NCBI GenBank assembly: GCA_049889415.1
Contig: JBMHDL010000009.1
Span: 41,857-105,856, forward strand
Direction of reading: 5' to 3'
DNA: 64,000 nucleotides
Origin: JAYQKL01 sp049889415
GTDB lineage: Bacteria; Pseudomonadota; Alphaproteobacteria; RS24
The position numbers and the translations under genes are program-made. Below the pieces are notes generated by a model, which was not told where the DNA came from, made no database searches, and saw only the letters and a list, made by a program, of their open reading frames with translations. Shown one piece after another: positions 62,869 through 64,000 of the stretch; the stretch's first letter is position 1, and each line of letters begins with the position of its first letter.

Positions 62869-64000
62869 ATGAAATATAACTTTCATATCAAAAGCGCGTT
62901 TGCTCGCAGAATTCCCGATCCAAATTTCAAGAGTCAGTATAACATGGAAACTTACATGTTTCTCGTGCGCTGTCGTGACTTGCCTGCAGGGATTTCGAAT
63001 GATCCAAACGCTCGACCAGCAAATATTGCAAAGCTGACATACAAAAAAGTTGCAGAGAGCCTTTTGGAGCAGGACGGCGATGACGCTGGGACTTTTCACC
63101 TGAAGAATAAAGGCATCACCATAGTCGCCGATGAGGTGAAACAGACGGGCAACAACGACGAATATACAATATCTCTTGAGAGCGGTGAACATGGCATAGT
63201 GGATGGTGGTCACACTTACGAAATTATCCAGGAGAACAAGGACGAGATACCCGAGAATCAATATGTTCGTGTTGATGTCAGGGTAGGCACTCCCCCTGCG
63301 TGGATACCAATGATCTCTGGTGGCCTCAATACTGCAGTTCAAGTTCAAACTATGTCACTTGAAAATCTCAAAAGCAGCTTCAACTGGATGCAACAAGCTC
63401 TTGGGGCAAGGGCTGATCTGATTGCCTGGTCGGAGAATGAAACTGGAAAGTATTTAGATGCCCGTGATCTTGTAGCAGTTCTCGCGATGCTTAACGTGGA
63501 ACTGTGTCCAAACGATAAGCCCGATCATCCTACATTTGCTTACACCTCAAAAGAAAAGACCTTGGAGCGTTATATCAAGTCGCCGAAGGTTTTTGAGGGA
63601 ATGGGCGAAATTATTTCTGATGCCCTCGTGTTGCTGGATACTATTTCATCAACCGCCATAGACGTTTACAATGCCTCTGCTGATGTTTCCCGAGGTGGCG
63701 GCTTAAAGATTATGGAAAGCAAGAAAAGAGGCAACTTCGAATTCCAAGTCCTGGGAACAGAAGGCCAATACAGGCTGGCGAAACCCGCTTTGTATCCTAT
63801 CTTGGCATCTTTTCGATGGTTCGTGGTTAAGGATCCTCATAGCTACAAAATGTCTTGGGCAACAGACTTTTCGAAAATCCTCAAATTTTGGGAGACTGAG
63901 GGGCGGGAAATGATCACCATTGCCGCCGACACTAGCAAAGATTTGGGATACGTTCTGAATGCCCTTGGCAAGAATACAGGCCTTTGGAAGACACTTCATG
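62869..64000 (+). CDS. AIPR-family-like abortive infection protein (partial, 3' end cut)
   Basis: An open frame without stop runs from the ATG (AGGAG 7 bases upstream) to the window end, 377 residues. 'FHLKNKGITIV' (76-86) and 'GIVDGGHTYEII' (109-120) resemble the paired motifs of the AIPR family, linked to abortive phage resistance, and recall DGQHR-type proteins. Sampled lines are 45-48% GC against 62% in a sampled sulfatase line, and ATA Ile codons occur at least six times, so recent acquisition is likely. The C-terminal part and any partner genes are not visible. Confidence 0.65.
   Translation, partial: MKYNFHIKSAFARRIPDPNFKSQYNMETYMFLVRCRDLPAGISNDPNARPANIAKLTYKKVAESLLEQDGDDAGTFHLKNKGITIVADEVKQTGNNDEYTISLESGEHGIVDGGHTYEIIQENKDEIPENQYVRVDVRVGTPPAWIPMISGGLNTAVQVQTMSLENLKSSFNWMQQALGARADLIAWSENETGKYLDARDLVAVLAMLNVELCPNDKPDHPTFAYTSKEKTLERYIKSPKVFEGMGEIISDALVLLDTISSTAIDVYNASADVSRGGGLKIMESKKRGNFEFQVLGTEGQYRLAKPALYPILASFRWFVVKDPHSYKMSWATDFSKILKFWETEGREMITIAADTSKDLGYVLNALGKNTGLWKTLH

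Noticed and set aside
62809..63348. 179-codon minus-strand frame over the AIPR-like gene
   Set aside because: The plus-strand frame has a good ribosome site, runs 377 codons and carries family-like motifs; the minus frame has none.
63703..63999. Minus-strand frame at the right edge
   Set aside because: Same reason: it lies entirely within the longer plus-strand gene.
1..64000. Search for CRISPR arrays, prophage genes and insertion sequences
   Set aside because: No regularly spaced repeats, transposase or phage structural genes were seen on either strand.

Overview
This 64 kb window is chromosomal DNA from an alphaproteobacterium, probably free-living and aquatic. The evidence for the class is GcrA (an alphaproteobacterial cell-cycle regulator), the argD-argF-hslO cluster, the rpmH-rnpA-yidC-engB-argB order, the nucleotidase-dapD-dapE cluster, a 4.5S-type SRP RNA next to dnaX/recR, and the yejABEF set. 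I cannot name the order. A DnaX without its zinc cysteines and large catabolic TonB receptors would fit Caulobacter-like or related marine lineages, but that is inference. Genes are tightly packed, with many ATGA or GTGA overlaps. I see no insertion sequence, integrase or CRISPR array.

Layout: (1) 1-5.0 kb, minus strand: start of a probable membrane-fusion protein, a lipoprotein, hslO, argF, argD and an ABC-2 permease. (2) 5.0-6.6 kb: gcrA, with a perfect DnaA box, a GANTC site and a palindrome upstream, then an SDR. (3) 6.7-10.4 kb: an iron-type binding protein behind a palindromic operator, then a porin-glnK-amtB unit with a good sigma-54 promoter. (4) 10.5-17 kb: a SAM-independent spermidine operon (speA, carboxyspermidine-type dehydrogenase and decarboxylase, ureohydrolase) followed by metY. 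(5) 17-20.8 kb: enoyl-CoA hydratase, two acyl-CoA dehydrogenases and a convergent MaoC-like protein. (6) 20.9-27.6 kb: peroxiredoxin under tandem PerR/Fur-like boxes, DoxX, tRNA-Arg, ggt, a histidine kinase and a TVP38-FAD oxidoreductase fusion. (7) 27.7-44.4 kb: core housekeeping genes for ribosome, RNase P, membrane insertion, arginine, lysine/peptidoglycan, tRNA modification, start-Met processing, replication clamp loader, recombination, SRP, Phe and Kdo. (8) 44.6-51.2 kb: membrane cytochrome c and yejABEF with a tiny Met/Asp-rich membrane protein inserted between yejA and yejB. (9) 51.2-56.5 kb: NlpC/P60, leucyl aminopeptidase, TPP riboswitch-thiC and a metal-ligand-poor amidohydrolase. 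(10) 56.5-62.5 kb: PAP2 phosphatase and a probable catabolic locus (two SnoaL-like proteins, TonB receptor, sulfatase). (11) 62.5-64 kb: a lower-GC gene, cut by the window edge, whose N-terminus looks like the AIPR abortive-infection family.

The genes link up in several ways. Arginine made with ArgB/D/F feeds SpeA and the polyamine operon. That operon takes its aminopropyl group from aspartate semialdehyde, the precursor also used by metY and dapD/E products. The porin-glnK-amtB unit looks like a nitrogen-starvation operon. The best candidates for something new are the AIPR-like gene at the edge, the exact route of the polyamine operon, the porin in the sigma-54 unit, the promoter architecture of gcrA and of the peroxiredoxin gene, and the catabolic locus. 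No undescribed multi-gene system is proven by this sequence alone.
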